Shown here one piece after another: positions 52,256 through 64,000 of a stretch of DNA of 64,000 nt (position 1 is the stretch's first letter; each line of letters starts with the position of its first letter). The DNA comes from Vigna angularis (Eukaryota > Streptophyta > Magnoliopsida > Fabales > Fabaceae), in contig NC_068970.1 of NCBI RefSeq assembly GCF_016808095.1, forward strand, positions 16,412,501-16,476,500, read 5' to 3'. The notes beneath the pieces are model-generated. The model saw only the letters and a list, made by a program, of their open reading frames with translations, was not told the DNA's origin and made no database searches. Position numbers and translations under genes: made by a program.

Positions 52256-53151
52256 TTATGTAGTTTCTTGGTCAAACGATTGTATATGTCTCATTAAACT
52301 AAATTGACAAAATTTTATGTTTGATAGCTTAGAATATATAACAATAGAGTTCTTTCGTTTCATTTTCTTTTATATTAATTGGTCCAATTATTACTATTTC
52401 AATTTGATCGATCAAAGTAACGTGTTATAAGAATCTCATAAAAAGATGGTGAAAAAAAAGTTAAGTGAGCCAATAAGGGTGAAAAAAATCTAATTATTAC
52501 GGATGTAATTGTTTATTTGTGAATGATTTATGGATTTTGTTTCATGTATGTAAGTTTGATGTATTGTGGTTCTACAAAGTTTTAAACAATGATAATTTAA
52601 GTGGTTTTGTATTTTGAGTTTTTTTTTTATAATAAACATGGTATATGGAAGTTGTTATTTTTTAATGATATTCTTATTTTGATCAATTTCAAGTTGATTG
52701 TTTTTGAATAAATAAGATTTGTAAAAGTCATGGGTTGTTTGCTCCAATTGTAAGAAGATAGACAATTTTATTATAAGCATTAGTAGTTTACCATGAAGTT
52801 ATTTCGATTATATTTATTTATGTAATTATTAGATATTTGAACTTAGTTTTAATTTTTGTAGATGTCTATAACATGAAACCTTAAGCCCATAATGTGGAAC
52901 TATTATATTTATGCAAGAACAACTACAACATATTAATATGTGTGATTGGATAATAAATCAAGACAATATTCATAGGAAATCAATGCTTCAAGACACAGAT
53001 TTATTTATTCCAACTTACTAATGAAGATTGTTATTTATTTGATCATGGTAATGCAGATGGTAGAATATGTAAATTTACATTGAAATGAGTGGTATTTCAT
53101 GTTTAATTTTAAATTGCTTTCAACTTGTATAAAAAAAGTCTAAAACTACTT
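52256..53151. other. Intergenic, nothing recognised
   Basis: AT-rich DNA between the hAT-like fragment and the Pack-MULE. No gene seen. Confidence 0.4.
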
Positions 53152-53159
53152 GCCAGTAT

Positions 53160-53945
53160 GGGTGTTGCTCCCTCCACCATTCCATGTACTCACTAAACCT
53201 CTCAACTATTTTTTTTATTCCAAAAATATCCTACACCTACACCTCCCCGGTATCTTATTGCAACGACTCTCATTCACCTCCCCAATATCTTGTTATGCTT
53301 GTGTCTGTTTATGAAGGGTACCTTTTGTGCCTGTGTCTGTTACGCCCTCTCCATGGTGCGCGGAAGGGAGGGTGGTGGAGGAGTTTGAGATGGAGCAGTC
53401 CGTGCCACCTTATCTCTTCGCGCTCGCTGTCGGGGCCCTTGGAAACAGGGAGGTGGGGCCTAGGATGAGGGTGTACGCGGAGGATGTGGCCTCTGTGTTG
53501 GACTCGGCAACAACGAAGTTTGCCAATACGGAGGATTTGGTGAGGGAAGGGGTGAGTCTGTTCGGAGCGTACGAGTGGGAGAGGATTGATTTGTTGGTTT
53601 TGCAGCCTAGTTTTCGTATGGGGGGATGGAGAATCCAAGGATGGTGTTCTTGAAGCCCATTGTAATTAAGGGCAATGAGTCTAGGGCGGAGGTTGTGGCT
53701 TATGAGCTTGCTCATAGTTGGATTGGGAATTTGATTACCAATAAGAACAATGAACATTTTTGGTTGAAAGAGGTAGGGTTGGCCCGAGGATCTTCTCCTG
53801 TTAAAGTACTCCCTCGGCGATTTGCATTGAGGATGGTGACATTTGTTTAAGAAACTAACGAATATTCACATTCGTTTAAACTAAGGGCAAAAACGGAACG
53901 GAGAGGTGCAGAGAGCAGTGTGTGGTGGTGGAGGAAGTAACTCCC
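53160..53945. mobile_element. Pack-MULE (786 bp) carrying a captured M1-peptidase gene fragment
   Basis: Inverted ends: GGGTGTTGCTCCCTCCACCA on the left and, reversed, GGGAGTTACTTCCTCCACCA on the right. Flanks are GCCAGTAT (53152-53159) and GCCAGTTAT (53946-53954), a 9-bp target duplication with one base lost. The subterminal AAAATATCCTACACCT also occurs in the MULE at 11910-12929, so both belong to one family. The interior is GC-richer and holds the leukotriene A4 hydrolase-like pseudogene. Confidence 0.85.
53336..53790 (+). pseudogene. Leukotriene A4 hydrolase / M1 aminopeptidase fragment
   Basis: The translation contains PPYLFALAVG, REVGPRMRVYAE, YEWERIDLLVL, then, in another frame, MENPRMVFLKP and AHSWIGNLITNKNNEHFWL. 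These are hallmark stretches of the catalytic domain of LTA4H-type zinc aminopeptidases, covering roughly 140 of more than 600 residues. The frame shifts by one base near 53615. The zinc motif HEXXH reads YELAH, with the first zinc-ligand His (53701-53703) replaced by Tyr. N- and C-terminal domains are missing. Lying wholly inside a Pack-MULE, it is a captured, non-functional fragment. Whether introns were lost or the piece was one exon cannot be told here. Confidence 0.88.
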
Positions 53946-54027
53946 GCCAGTTATTTATGTATCGTGTATTAGTTATGTATTGTGGGCCTCTTTTTTTGCA
54001 AACCAGTGACCTAATGGAAGTAGTTAA

Positions 54028-55590
54028 TGTAACATCTTATTTAAATAGTCTGAGCACTATCAAGAAAACATCACACCTTTAATATACTAGAACAGTTACC
54101 TAAAAAGAAAGTATATAAAAGAGCCTTTACAGTTATCCAAAACATAACTATAAGTCAAGTTTTATACACATAATTTTAAACAAAACTATATACATATTTA
54201 CAACAGGTTCTTACATTACAACTTCAAAGAAAACTAACTAAACTATACTACATTATACATCTCTTCCTTCACCGCTTAGGGTATGCACCACAAAAATCTC
54301 ATCTCCCTTTATTCACACCCATTAGGTGATCATTTCAAAACATACAACAAGCACAAACAAACAACAACACAAGAAGGGTAAGCTAATAATAAAAATAATT
54401 CAATTCATTTCATTAATAAAACATCATCTAACACAATTCATTCACAAACCAAATCAAACCTAAGCATACATATGAATTCTAGACTTGACCAATCTGGATA
54501 TGTGTATTGATGTCAGACTATGACAAGTTATACACTTGTAATGGTGGAACGATTGACCCTCAAGCTACCACTCAATATTAATTCACGAATGACCTATGGA
54601 CAAATAACATCAGACCATAGACTAAGATATCCCCCTACTCCTCACCACATAATATTTTTCCATACTTGAGATGAAGTGATTATTGGAGCGGCAAGATAAC
54701 TTACAAGATTGAGTCCCTACAACACTCTACTTGAAACAACCATAATGAATTTTTCCTTAAAAACTCTTCTTAAACCACACTTCAATACATACATACCCTT
54801 ATGCAATAACATCATATAATTCAATTTATATTACTAAACAAACTTTAAAACAAAAAAAACAATTTTATCCATAAGCAATAGAGAAAAGAAAAAAAAAAGA
54901 ATAAAACATGCACACGGGGAAACTTGAAACAAAAGAAATAACACTCTTCTTTTCAACCTACCTAATACATAACTTAGTTAAAAGATTCATACTTATCTTA
55001 AAGAATCGTTCAACATGGTAAACCACCTAAATGATGTGTCTTTAATAAATGTTATTTCTTCTACACTTAAGTTTGCATTCAAAACACCCATGATATTTCG
55101 ATAGGTAAAAATGACAAAAAAAAAACTGAAAAAAAAAACTTACATAAATAAGAAAAAATCTTCACTATCAGTACATACATGTACATTTGTGTGATGACTA
55201 CGTTGACTAAGTTCACTACCTTTACTTATCATTGTGATCTCAAACTTCACCGAGAACTAACACACTGCTTCACAATGTCTTCTACATCATTTCCGCAAAC
55301 AAAATTTCCGTCAAAGAAAAAGAAAAATGAGGATTGAAGGGAGAACATTTCCTTTCAGTGAGAACGGATGAAAATGTCATAATTTGCTAAGTAAAATTAA
55401 AATCACAATATTACAATTTGAAATTCCAACGTGGACAAAAAGGGACTTGGTGAACAATTTTAAAAAATTATTCAAAATCTATTCTAAGAAGGCCACGTCA
55501 ACTATGTTAAAGCTGGGTAAAAAAATGATGTCAAAATATGGTTTTTGTTATGAATATGGTACCTGTGCTTTCATCCGTTGGATCAGGGGA
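54028..55590 (-). mobile_element. Tekay-like LTR in reverse orientation, boundaries partly uncertain
   Basis: Begins TGTAACATC, the reverse complement of a GATGTTACA LTR end. The stretch 54520-54700 matches the reversed 9300-9480 part of the 7330-10035 LTR in order (ACACTTGTAATGG, CTACCACTC, CCTATGGAC, ACTAAG, CTCCTCACCACA). The array of 49-bp repeats is absent. The other end is unclear; near 55590 is a guess and no target duplication was found. Confidence 0.5.
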
Positions 55591-57152
55591 CCACTGTCCT
55601 CTGCCTTGGGGTATTCAGTAAAAATTGTTCTTAACTCAACATGCTTTCGCTCCATACTCATTCTGGTCTCGGATTTTGGGAGCTAGCAAGCCTTTCTTTA
55701 TCGTTTGAGAAGGCAACACATCGAAAGTGATCCACAATTTTGGATTATTTAATTCAATCCTATTGCAAGAGTTCTCCTGCAATGGGGTCAACTTTTCCTT
55801 TGTGGTCCACTTCCCGTTTCCAAATATTTCTATTCTACTCATTTAATTTCCTTGGGCCAGAATCTATACTTCTTTCAATCTCATTGAAATGTAACTTCAA
55901 TTTTAAGCACCTAATTAATTTCACAATCTAGCTTAATTCCCAACTTGGATAAACAAAATTATTATCATCATTCGCTAAATCCGTGAACAAGAAAACTGAC
56001 ACAATGCACATCTCAATCGATTCTTACACTATATTTTGAGTTGAATAAAATCATTGATTTTCTACGTTTACATGACATCATCTATATTTATGCTAATCGT
56101 GGCATTCGGTCTACCTAGGTAATTGTTGATAAGAAAAGGAACACGTAATACATATTACATGCACGGTTTGTCTTTGGCTTGAATGAAAATAAATTTGGTC
56201 CAAGTTTAAGGTTTTTGTATTAGTAATAATTTATTGATTGTAGTTGTTGGGAAAGCTTAAAATGAGGAATGGATTGATTTAAAATGGCGATGCATAGGAA
56301 GAGAAGCGCGGTTAAAATGCAAGGCGAGGCAAAGGAAGCATTGTTGAGTGAGTGATGGATCGGAAAGGATGGTGGGTAGGTGGGTATGAGTTTCCATGAT
56401 TCGAGGAAAGAATGATCAGTGAAGAAAGTGTGATGAGAAGAGAAGAGAAGAGAAGCGATTGGAATGGGTGCAGTGAGTGGGGCCTAGATGGATGTGAATA
56501 GAGAGGGAAGAGTCAAAAGAAAAGGTGGTGTTGTGCCCACTAATGAATGAATGTGCAGTGAGTAGAGGTTGGGTTAGAGAGTTAGATAGGTATAGCTATA
56601 GTGTTTTGATTCTTTTGCAGCAAACACACACAGAAGAAAGAGAGAGACCCACCACCATCTCCCCACACCTTCATGTTGTTTCCTCATTACCTCTCACGAG
56701 TCTCTTTTTATTTCCCTTCATCTCTCTCTCACTCTCTCTCACTCTCTCACTGCTCTCTCTGTCTCCTCTACTGCTTCTTCTTGTGACTGCCATTATCATC
56801 ATCATCAGATACGCAAGCCAATGCACTCACACACACCCTCATCAATTATACCACCACCCACCTCCAATTTCCCATTAATATTTCCCTACCAATTCTTTAT
56901 TCCACTCCTTAATCTTTATCATTACCTTATTAAAACCACAACAAATTTTCTTAAACACTGTGTACTTTACTGGGATATTATTATTCATCACACGACAACT
57001 CTACATGCATTACCAAAAATGGGTTAACATAACACCTCGCCCATCACATTTCCTTTTATTTCTTTCTCTCTTACCTCGTGATGCGCGGTAGGTATATTGG
57101 TATATTACCTTACCTCACAACAACCCATCAAATTTACTATCAAGTTACATCC

Positions 57153-57174
57153 CAATAATAATAATAATAATAAT
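57153..57174. repeat. (AAT)n microsatellite
   Basis: About seven AAT/ATA units. Confidence 0.9.
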
Positions 57175-59550
57175 ACATAGGTTTCGTTTACTATTCAGAA
57201 GATAGGAAATTTTGAGAAGCATATATAGTAGACATTATTGGTTATGTTTGGGTGCCTATGCCAGCCCACTAAGAAATTTCAGAAAAAGAAAACAAAGCGA
57301 AAGGCAAGACGCGTAGAGAGAATGCGTTCATCCACGAGAACCAACTGGGGAGCCTATTATATTTGTTGAACGTGATTGGCGATTTCGTTGGTTTAGGTGA
57401 TAGTTCACTTCACTATTATGTGTAGGGCACAAACGGATGCCAGTCACTTGTCTTTATAAAAGCACATGGGATTCGCGAGCTATCTTTTTTTTTTTTTTTT
57501 TTTCTAGAAATTATATACCGTATGATATCGATGAATGTCAACAATTGAAATAATCACGTGTTTAAGTGCAGCAGATACATGGGTTATTAGTTGTATCGTA
57601 CCGAGAAATGCATAAAAAATTGTAGATGGGAAAAATGGCAATGTAGAGATGGTTGAAAGTTTGATGGTAACACCACTGGGGTTGTGATAATGGAGGGGAA
57701 GGACAAAGGAAAATATTTTTTAAAAAGTAAAATAAAATAAAAGAAAAACGTAAAAGGAAAAGGCATAACGGAATAGGTACGTAGTGGATTGGACTGTGGA
57801 GAAGTGGGGGAGTGGTGAACAAGTTGGTGCCATGTAACTAGAGAAACCCCAGAAAAAAAAATATAAATTGTGATGCAAAGAAATGGTAAGAAAGACAAAG
57901 TGATGGAAACCCTAGAAAATGAAAGGAGTTTAGTTTGGGTTGGAAATGTGTGGGTCAAAGAAATCGGGGTTATTGGCTGGACCAGGACAAAACAACTGTG
58001 TTAAGCAAAGTTGTTGTTTTCACCCAGGGAAATGCGCTACGTCTCATGACATTTCTTGAACGAGGTGACTCACATTACCACCTTAATTTCCTCATCAGAT
58101 CCTTCGTTTTGGAGTTTCATTTCATCATGCTTTTGTTTATTTTTTCGTGGAGTAGATAATCACGAATGCCAGTTTCAATTTTTAAAACATTGCTGCTAAA
58201 TCCAAAATGCTTAGACTTTTGTGAGGCATACGATAGTATGATGTGACCAAATACTTGTTTTAATTCATAATAATCAAAGTTAAATAATAAACAAGTAGAA
58301 GTCACGAAACAGTTGGGTGGGCAGGGGCAGAGAGCCCAGCCAGAGAAGGAAAAATAGTTATACGAATGAATTGCTTTTTCAATCCCTGCGAATATCAAAA
58401 TCTCAGCAAACAAACCCCAAGAACAAGAACAAGTTCACCACCAACAAGAGACCAAAACCAAAAAAATAAAAGCTCCCAATGGACAACATACTGTCTACCT
58501 AGCATAATCATAACTCCTCTGTCTCACCCATACCTTTAAATTTTACCCCCAAGAAACAACCCCTTTGACTGGGCCTTTCATCCATTGACTCCATCATTCT
58601 TATAATATTTAATATATAAAACATTTCACACACTATTTCTCAACATTACAAATACACAATTTCTTCTTTTACAATACATGTAACTAATGTCACGCTGGTA
58701 CCTAGTAATCAACGATCCATAGGTCATTGGTTTGAAAATGTTAACGAGATCGTTGGATTTTCAAGCGTGCCACGTTTCACTCTGGATCGACTGCTTTTGT
58801 GAACGCAACCTTGGATTATGGATTCCATATGATACAGGTTCCAGTTCACCTAACATGTAGCCATTGATAATTTGTGTTATGAACACGAAATTATGTGTAT
58901 GAGGTCAACCGAAGGAGGGGGTGTTGGTCCAATCTTGTTTTGGGGACAAGAGTTTCCATAATTCCGGGTAATAATTGTCAAAGCTACACGTCTAATACTA
59001 GAATATAGGTACCCTTAAAAAATAATTAAAGAAAAATCCGTTGATGTTATTATGGAGATAGGTATGCCGTTGGTGGAAGAAAAGATAAAGTAGAGAAAAT
59101 AAAAGAAGAGACGAGAGAGAGGAGTGTGTTGATTGATTCATCGAGTGATGCATTAGGATTTATGAAGGAAACAAAGGAAGACAGAGAGGTTGTTGTCCTA
59201 TTAACTGTATAAGCACCAACATTATGTACTGAAACAATAAACAAACAAAGCAGTGCGCAGATGGAAAAAAGTGGGGCTATACTGATTAAGAGGGTTAAGA
59301 AAACAATGTCTGTGTGTGAGAGAGAGATAGGAGCATATATATTTGGCGTGCAGGCTTGTAACATTAGCATAAGAAGACTCATTAAAAATTAAGATAATAT
59401 AGTAACGAGAAGAAGAAGCATATATATCAACTACATCCCTAGCCGTCCCTCTTATTGGGACCTAACCAAAGACAAATTCTCTGATGCCATTCCAACCACT
59501 CTCTTTCACATTTCACCTCTTTCCTTTCTTTTTCGTCCCTTTTTTTTAGT

Positions 59551-59553
<3 letters not shown>

Positions 59554-59585
<32 letters not shown>

Positions 59586-59592
59586 TCTCTCC
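59554..59592. repeat. (CT)n microsatellite
   Basis: About 38 bp of CT repeat within a leader-like pyrimidine-rich region. Confidence 0.9.
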
Positions 59593-62500
59593 TCCATTAA
59601 TTAAACATACAAATTACCCTTCTTCGATTTTGGGGAAGATCACCCAACACCGGCTTCGCTTCACTCTTTTTCTTCTTTCTCGGACAATTCTACCGCAACA
59701 ACTTATTTTTCACCGCCACCTTAATACATCAAATCAAAACTTCATTTCATTTCCAACATCCTACTACTACTAATGTTTATCTTTCTCTTTGTTTTTATAA
59801 ACTCTTCGTTACCCGGATGACCGTCTAGTCAACTATAGACTACAAGGTCACTTGTTATTGTTATTGGAATGCATAAACAAATTACTATCACGACCATTTG
59901 AGATAAGAAGATAAAAGATCTGTATTTGCATAAACTTTAATATATGAAGTGTCAAACACTGAAATGATTTTAACATCAGAGTCATCCAAACGGTTTGGAT
60001 GAATGAATACTAAAAAATTTCAAAGAAAATTGGTAGACACTTAAACAACCTATTGAACATTGCATCATTAACCTCAATCCTACACTCCAAAACATTCTCA
60101 ATCGTCGAATCAATCACCGTTAATTCTAAGCTCTCTATATAAAAACAAGCATCGATTAATTATAAACTTTACTTCAATTCTTAATGGTAACCTACCAATA
60201 TGCTCATCTTGCCGACCATTGCTTAGGATCTCTATTACTCCTTATAAATAGTTTTTTTCTTAATCTCATTGATAAAAAAAAATGCTATTTTATGTGTACG
60301 AACATAATAAATCATGTATGCGTTGTAACATGAATAGTTGATTTTCTAAGACAGATTGTTCTCTTTATCTTTACTCACTTTAGATGAGGAAGTTTCCTCT
60401 TTAGTAATAAGAATGAAACCGTTTTTTTATTTTCAAGACCTCTTTTGCATTTTTTTTCTTCGAAATCATGCATATAAAGTAAACATTCAAAATGAGATGT
60501 CACGAGCGAAATCATATAAATCTTACCCCGTATTAAATGACTTGAAATTTTGTAAATTTTGAGAAATCAAAGTCAATAATGTTTAACATTGTAATATCAA
60601 ACTACTTTGGTGGATCAGTACTTTTTCTTGTTTGATCACCCTCATTTTAATTTTACAAAAGATAACCTTGTCGTGAAGCAACATGCAGACCTAAATATTC
60701 AATGGAGGAAAAAAATTAGGGAAAAAAATGATGGTTTAGATATAAGATATTAGCAACTAAAATCAATAATTATAAACAGGTTTTAACGTTGGTTTTGCTG
60801 GCTTAAACAAAAATAGTCAATTTTGTTGTAACTAATTAAATCATGTCATGTTTGAAAGTTTCTCTTAATTGTGTTTTACTGATGGCATTAAACTTTGGTA
60901 CGATAGTTTTGGGTGATTTGAAATAGTCTTAAATCCTCTTAATCAGCGAATCCTTTTCCATGAAAAAGAAAATTAGCAAAGAAGAGAACTCAACATAGCT
61001 CTTCCAAGCTGCATTCATCTAGATCCGAAATACCTTAATCCACTCCTAGTTTTCTACGAAAAGTATTAACACAGCTGTTAACAGCTTCAACATTCAGGAC
61101 CCAGTAAAAATTAAACTTTTCTTTACCATTAATTTTGCCATTAAGATTTAATTACCAGTAAGAAAAATGCCAAAATTATCAATTGTGGAAGAGAGACAGA
61201 AAAGTTTTCTAATCGAGTTAAAGTTGGAGTCAGTTACACATTAATCCTAATTAACACATGACGTGTTTCTTATAATACTGGATTATTATTGAAAACATTT
61301 TTTTTTCTCATCGAAACTATTATTTATTCATTAAACTGTGCATTTAAGTGAATATAAAGGACAGCGTGTATAAAGTGACAACCAAATTAAAAAAACAAAA
61401 CTGACTTTTTTTTTGGTGTCGTATAATCAGTAAAATGTATCAAATAAAAATACACCTAAGCTATTTTTTTATAATATAGAAAGAGAAAATTACTTGGTGT
61501 TCTCATTTAATAAATAGAAAATTAATTGATTAAATATTTTGTATATTTCTAAATGCATAATATAAATCTTATTAAAAATAGGAAAACGGGAAAATTTGAA
61601 CCCATTTAATATTTAAACTCAATATCTTGACTAAGATTGAAAATCTCCAATCAATTTAAGAGTAATACAAACAAAGAAAAAAAAATCAATGCTTTTATTG
61701 CATCATTTTATTGAAGTATCTTGTATAAAGTAGAAATACATTGTAAAAAAGTTTAATTTTAAAATGTTGGAAGAAAAGATTTAAGTTGTTGACCGGATGA
61801 AACAATCTATTAATAAAAGAGTTTTATGCATTCCCTTTATTAAAATCACAATTAATACATAATATGGTTGCTTAATATTTCCCTATTACATGGGTAGACT
61901 TTAGAAAAGTATAAAATATATCTAAAAGAGATATAATGTAATAAATGCGAGAAGAAAAAACATATTAAGAAGTTGCGTTATAAACATTATGAAATATAAA
62001 TATTATTAAATTTGTCAGTTCCGGTATAAAATGTTGAATGGAAAGAGTATTAGTTATTAAATTTCTTATGTTTTGAAGAAATTGAGGAAATACATATGAA
62101 GGGTAAACGAGAAGAGGTGAGAGAGTTAAAAAGAAATGGTAATTTTGATGGGAGTTAGAGAAAAAGAAATAGGAAAATAGTAAAGAAAAAGAGGTTGCGG
62201 AAAAAGCAAAGAGAAAGAGAAAGAGAAAGAGGGTTAGCGGTAGCGGCAGAAACGAAAGCTGTGTACCTCAGAACAACGCCAACCTACAAGAACAATACAT
62301 CACCCATTTAGCAACGCCTCTCTTGTTAAAATTATAGTTTAATAATAATAATTCCGTAAAAATAGTAATAATAATTTGATTAATTTTGTTTGTATCTATT
62401 TCTCTCATTCGTTTTGCGTCTCTCCTGATAGAAATGAGATGGAAATGCAAAAGTGGTGTTGTTAATAAAAAAATATTATGGGGCAGGGTGAACGCGATTT

Positions 62501-62813
62501 ACGTAGTTAATAATAGTAGTAAAATGTAATTTAGAAAAAATAGTCGGGAAAAGTATTTAAATAATATGATGGGTGTGTGTGTAAGGAAGGATAACAAAGA
62601 AAGAGGAGACTAGTTCTTAAGCGAACAAGAGAAGCAAAGGAAAAGAGAAAGAAGGAGCGAGCAGAATAAGGTGTCTCTCTTGGACTGATTCGCTTCAATC
62701 GCATCTCTTACCTTACCACTCTCTCATCTCTATTCATTTATCTACCTTCTATTTTCTTCTCTTCTCTTCTCATCTCATCCCACACAACACACAACACAAA
62801 CAAATCAAACTTC

Positions 62814-64000
62814 ATGGCCGTTCAAGCTCAATATCCTTCCAATCTTCTCTTTCTAAACAGGTTACACACACTTCTTTTTCTTCTCATCTCTCTTTCTCCT
62901 TTCTACATATCTATTCAATTCCTAATTCTCAATCTTCTCTTTCTCACACCAGGAACAACGGCCAAGAACTCCTTCAGTATTCATTGCAACAACAACAACA
63001 ACAACAAGGTCCCCTTTTAAACCAACCCCATATGCTATACACCGACGACAACAACAACGACAATGGAAGTATGTTCTCTAAACTCTCTCTCTCTCTATGC
63101 TTATTCTCAGCCACCATTAACAACAACAAATATCATTAAACATTTCAAAATAGCAGGTAACAACGTCAACGACAACAACAATTCTCGCAAGAGAGGCAGA
63201 GACGACGCCACTGTTGCAAACAACACCACACCTTCTAATCTTATTAATCCCTTCTCTTTACAATCCCAACCTCCACAGCTTATTCATCTCTCTCAGTTAC
63301 ATAATCATCAACAGAATGTCGTCTCTACTGGTCTCCGCTTATCCTTCGATGACCAACAACATCAACAAAAAAGGCTACACCTTCATCAGAATCATTCTCA
63401 ACAACTCTTACTGCATGCCTCTCACTCTTCTGCTTTCTCGTCTCTATTGTCCCAAGCCTTGGCTTCTCAAATCAAACAACAACGTGATGAAATTGATCAA
63501 TTCCTCCTCGCCCAGGTACTAAATTTTCTTCCTTCTCCACTTTTAATTCGCAAAGCCGGTTTTTTAATTCCTTCGTTAGAAAGTTTAGTCTGTTGGGAGA
63601 CGAAAGAATGATGATGACCGTTGTTGTATGGGAATATCAGGGAGAACAACTGCGGCGGACATTGGCGGAGAAAAGGCAGAAGCATTACAACGCGCTGCTG
63701 AGAGCGGCGGAGGAGGCGGTGGCACGGTGGCTCAGAGAGAAGGAGGCGGAAGTGGAGAAAGCCACCCGCAAGAACGCAGAGCTGGAAGCACGGGCGGCCC
63801 AGCTGAGCGTGGAGGCGCAGGTGTGGCAGGCCAAGGCCCGTGCCCAGGAAGCAACGGCGGCCACCCTCCAGGCCCAACTGCAGCAGACCATAATGTGTCA
63901 GGGCGGCGAGGAAGCGGCCGCCGGCGTATCGTGCGCCGTGGAAGGGCAGGCTGAAGACGCGGAGTCTGCCCACATCGACCCAGAGCGCGTGGTGTTAGCC
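62814..64000 (+). CDS. BOI/BRG-type RING E3 ubiquitin ligase, 3' end outside the window
   Basis: The family (BOTRYTIS SUSCEPTIBLE1 INTERACTOR and BRGs) ubiquitinates regulators and restrains cell death and gibberellin responses in the nucleus. Exons 62814-62860, 62953-63068, 63157-63515 and 63641 to beyond the end give 294 residues so far. The start MAVQAQYPSN is the family's usual N-terminus. Then come Gln/Asn-rich stretches, a basic RKRGRD (possible nuclear signal), NPFSLQSQPPQLIHLSQLHN, STGLRLSFDD and QIKQQRDEIDQFL. From residue 175 a long helical region follows (LAEKRQKHYNALLRAAEEAV, REKEAEVEKATRKNAELEAR), the conserved domain before the RING. The C-terminal C3HC4 RING is off the window, so ligase residues cannot be checked. 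A CT-rich leader occupies about 62640-62813. Confidence 0.92.

Larger units (their letters stand above)
55596..62640. other. Intergenic with leader-like pyrimidine stretches, no gene recognised
   Basis: Seven kilobases without a recognisable coding sequence. CT-rich leader-like stretches lie at about 56590-56800 and 59480-59760. A (CT)n tract, an (AAT)n tract and a T-run (57484-57504) are present. A purine-rich block (62150-62240) precedes the BOI-like gene. Confidence 0.45.

Noticed and set aside
53184..53468. Alternative frame over the LTA4H fragment
   Set aside because: The frame with LTA4H similarity is the one from 53336; this is a shadow.
63497..63973. 158-residue minus-strand frame and 63628-63954 plus-strand frame
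   Set aside because: Shadows of BOI-like exon 4 in other frames.

Overview
The window is nuclear plant DNA: AT-rich, with intron-split genes using GT..AG sites, TA-dinucleotide microsatellites and several plant transposon types. Protein similarities and the transposon repertoire point to a dicot, most likely a legume (Phaseoleae type such as Vigna or Phaseolus). The lineage is inferred from memory of families, not from a search.

Six genes can be supported, five complete and one cut by the window end. In order they are: a receptor-like cytoplasmic kinase of subfamily VII (1895-4040, +); a two-exon gene for a 61-residue membrane-type micro-protein (13078-13346, +); the plastid beta-amylase BAM3 (17050-14552, -); an EndoU-family endoribonuclease with a tandemly duplicated exon (26405-22977, -); a protein with a SHI-like Cys-rich zinc finger at its N-terminus (32752-37812, +); and the 5' part of a BOI-type RING E3 ligase (62814 to the window end, +). 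I assembled all exons by hand. Every splice junction given keeps frame and uses GT..AG.

The spaces between genes are mostly transposon ground. The best-supported elements have both ends and a target-site duplication (TSD): a 2.7 kb solo LTR (7330-10035, TSD CATGA) carrying a 49/98-bp tandem array; a MULE with internal tandem repeats (11910-12929, 9-bp TSD); a GC-rich MULE (18223-19563, 9-bp TSD); a 355-bp TRIM (30380-30734, TSD CTTCC); and a Pack-MULE (53160-53945) that has captured a piece of a leukotriene A4 hydrolase / M1 aminopeptidase gene. A near-perfect 966-bp foldback palindrome (5338-6303) lies downstream of the kinase gene. Less certain are a MULE cut by the left window edge, a MULE-like element at 27485-28524, a TRIM LTR at 50984-51116 and a second Tekay-like LTR near 54028.

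The 25 kb between 37813 and 62813 holds no recognisable intact protein gene. It contains the Pack-MULE, LTR pieces and several promoter/leader-like stretches without a clear coding sequence. The genes do not form one pathway; BAM3 next to the EndoU gene looks like conserved gene order with Arabidopsis chromosome 4. I found no new multi-gene system. The most interesting items are the gene-capturing MULE family, the EndoU exon duplication, the foldback element and the micro-protein gene.
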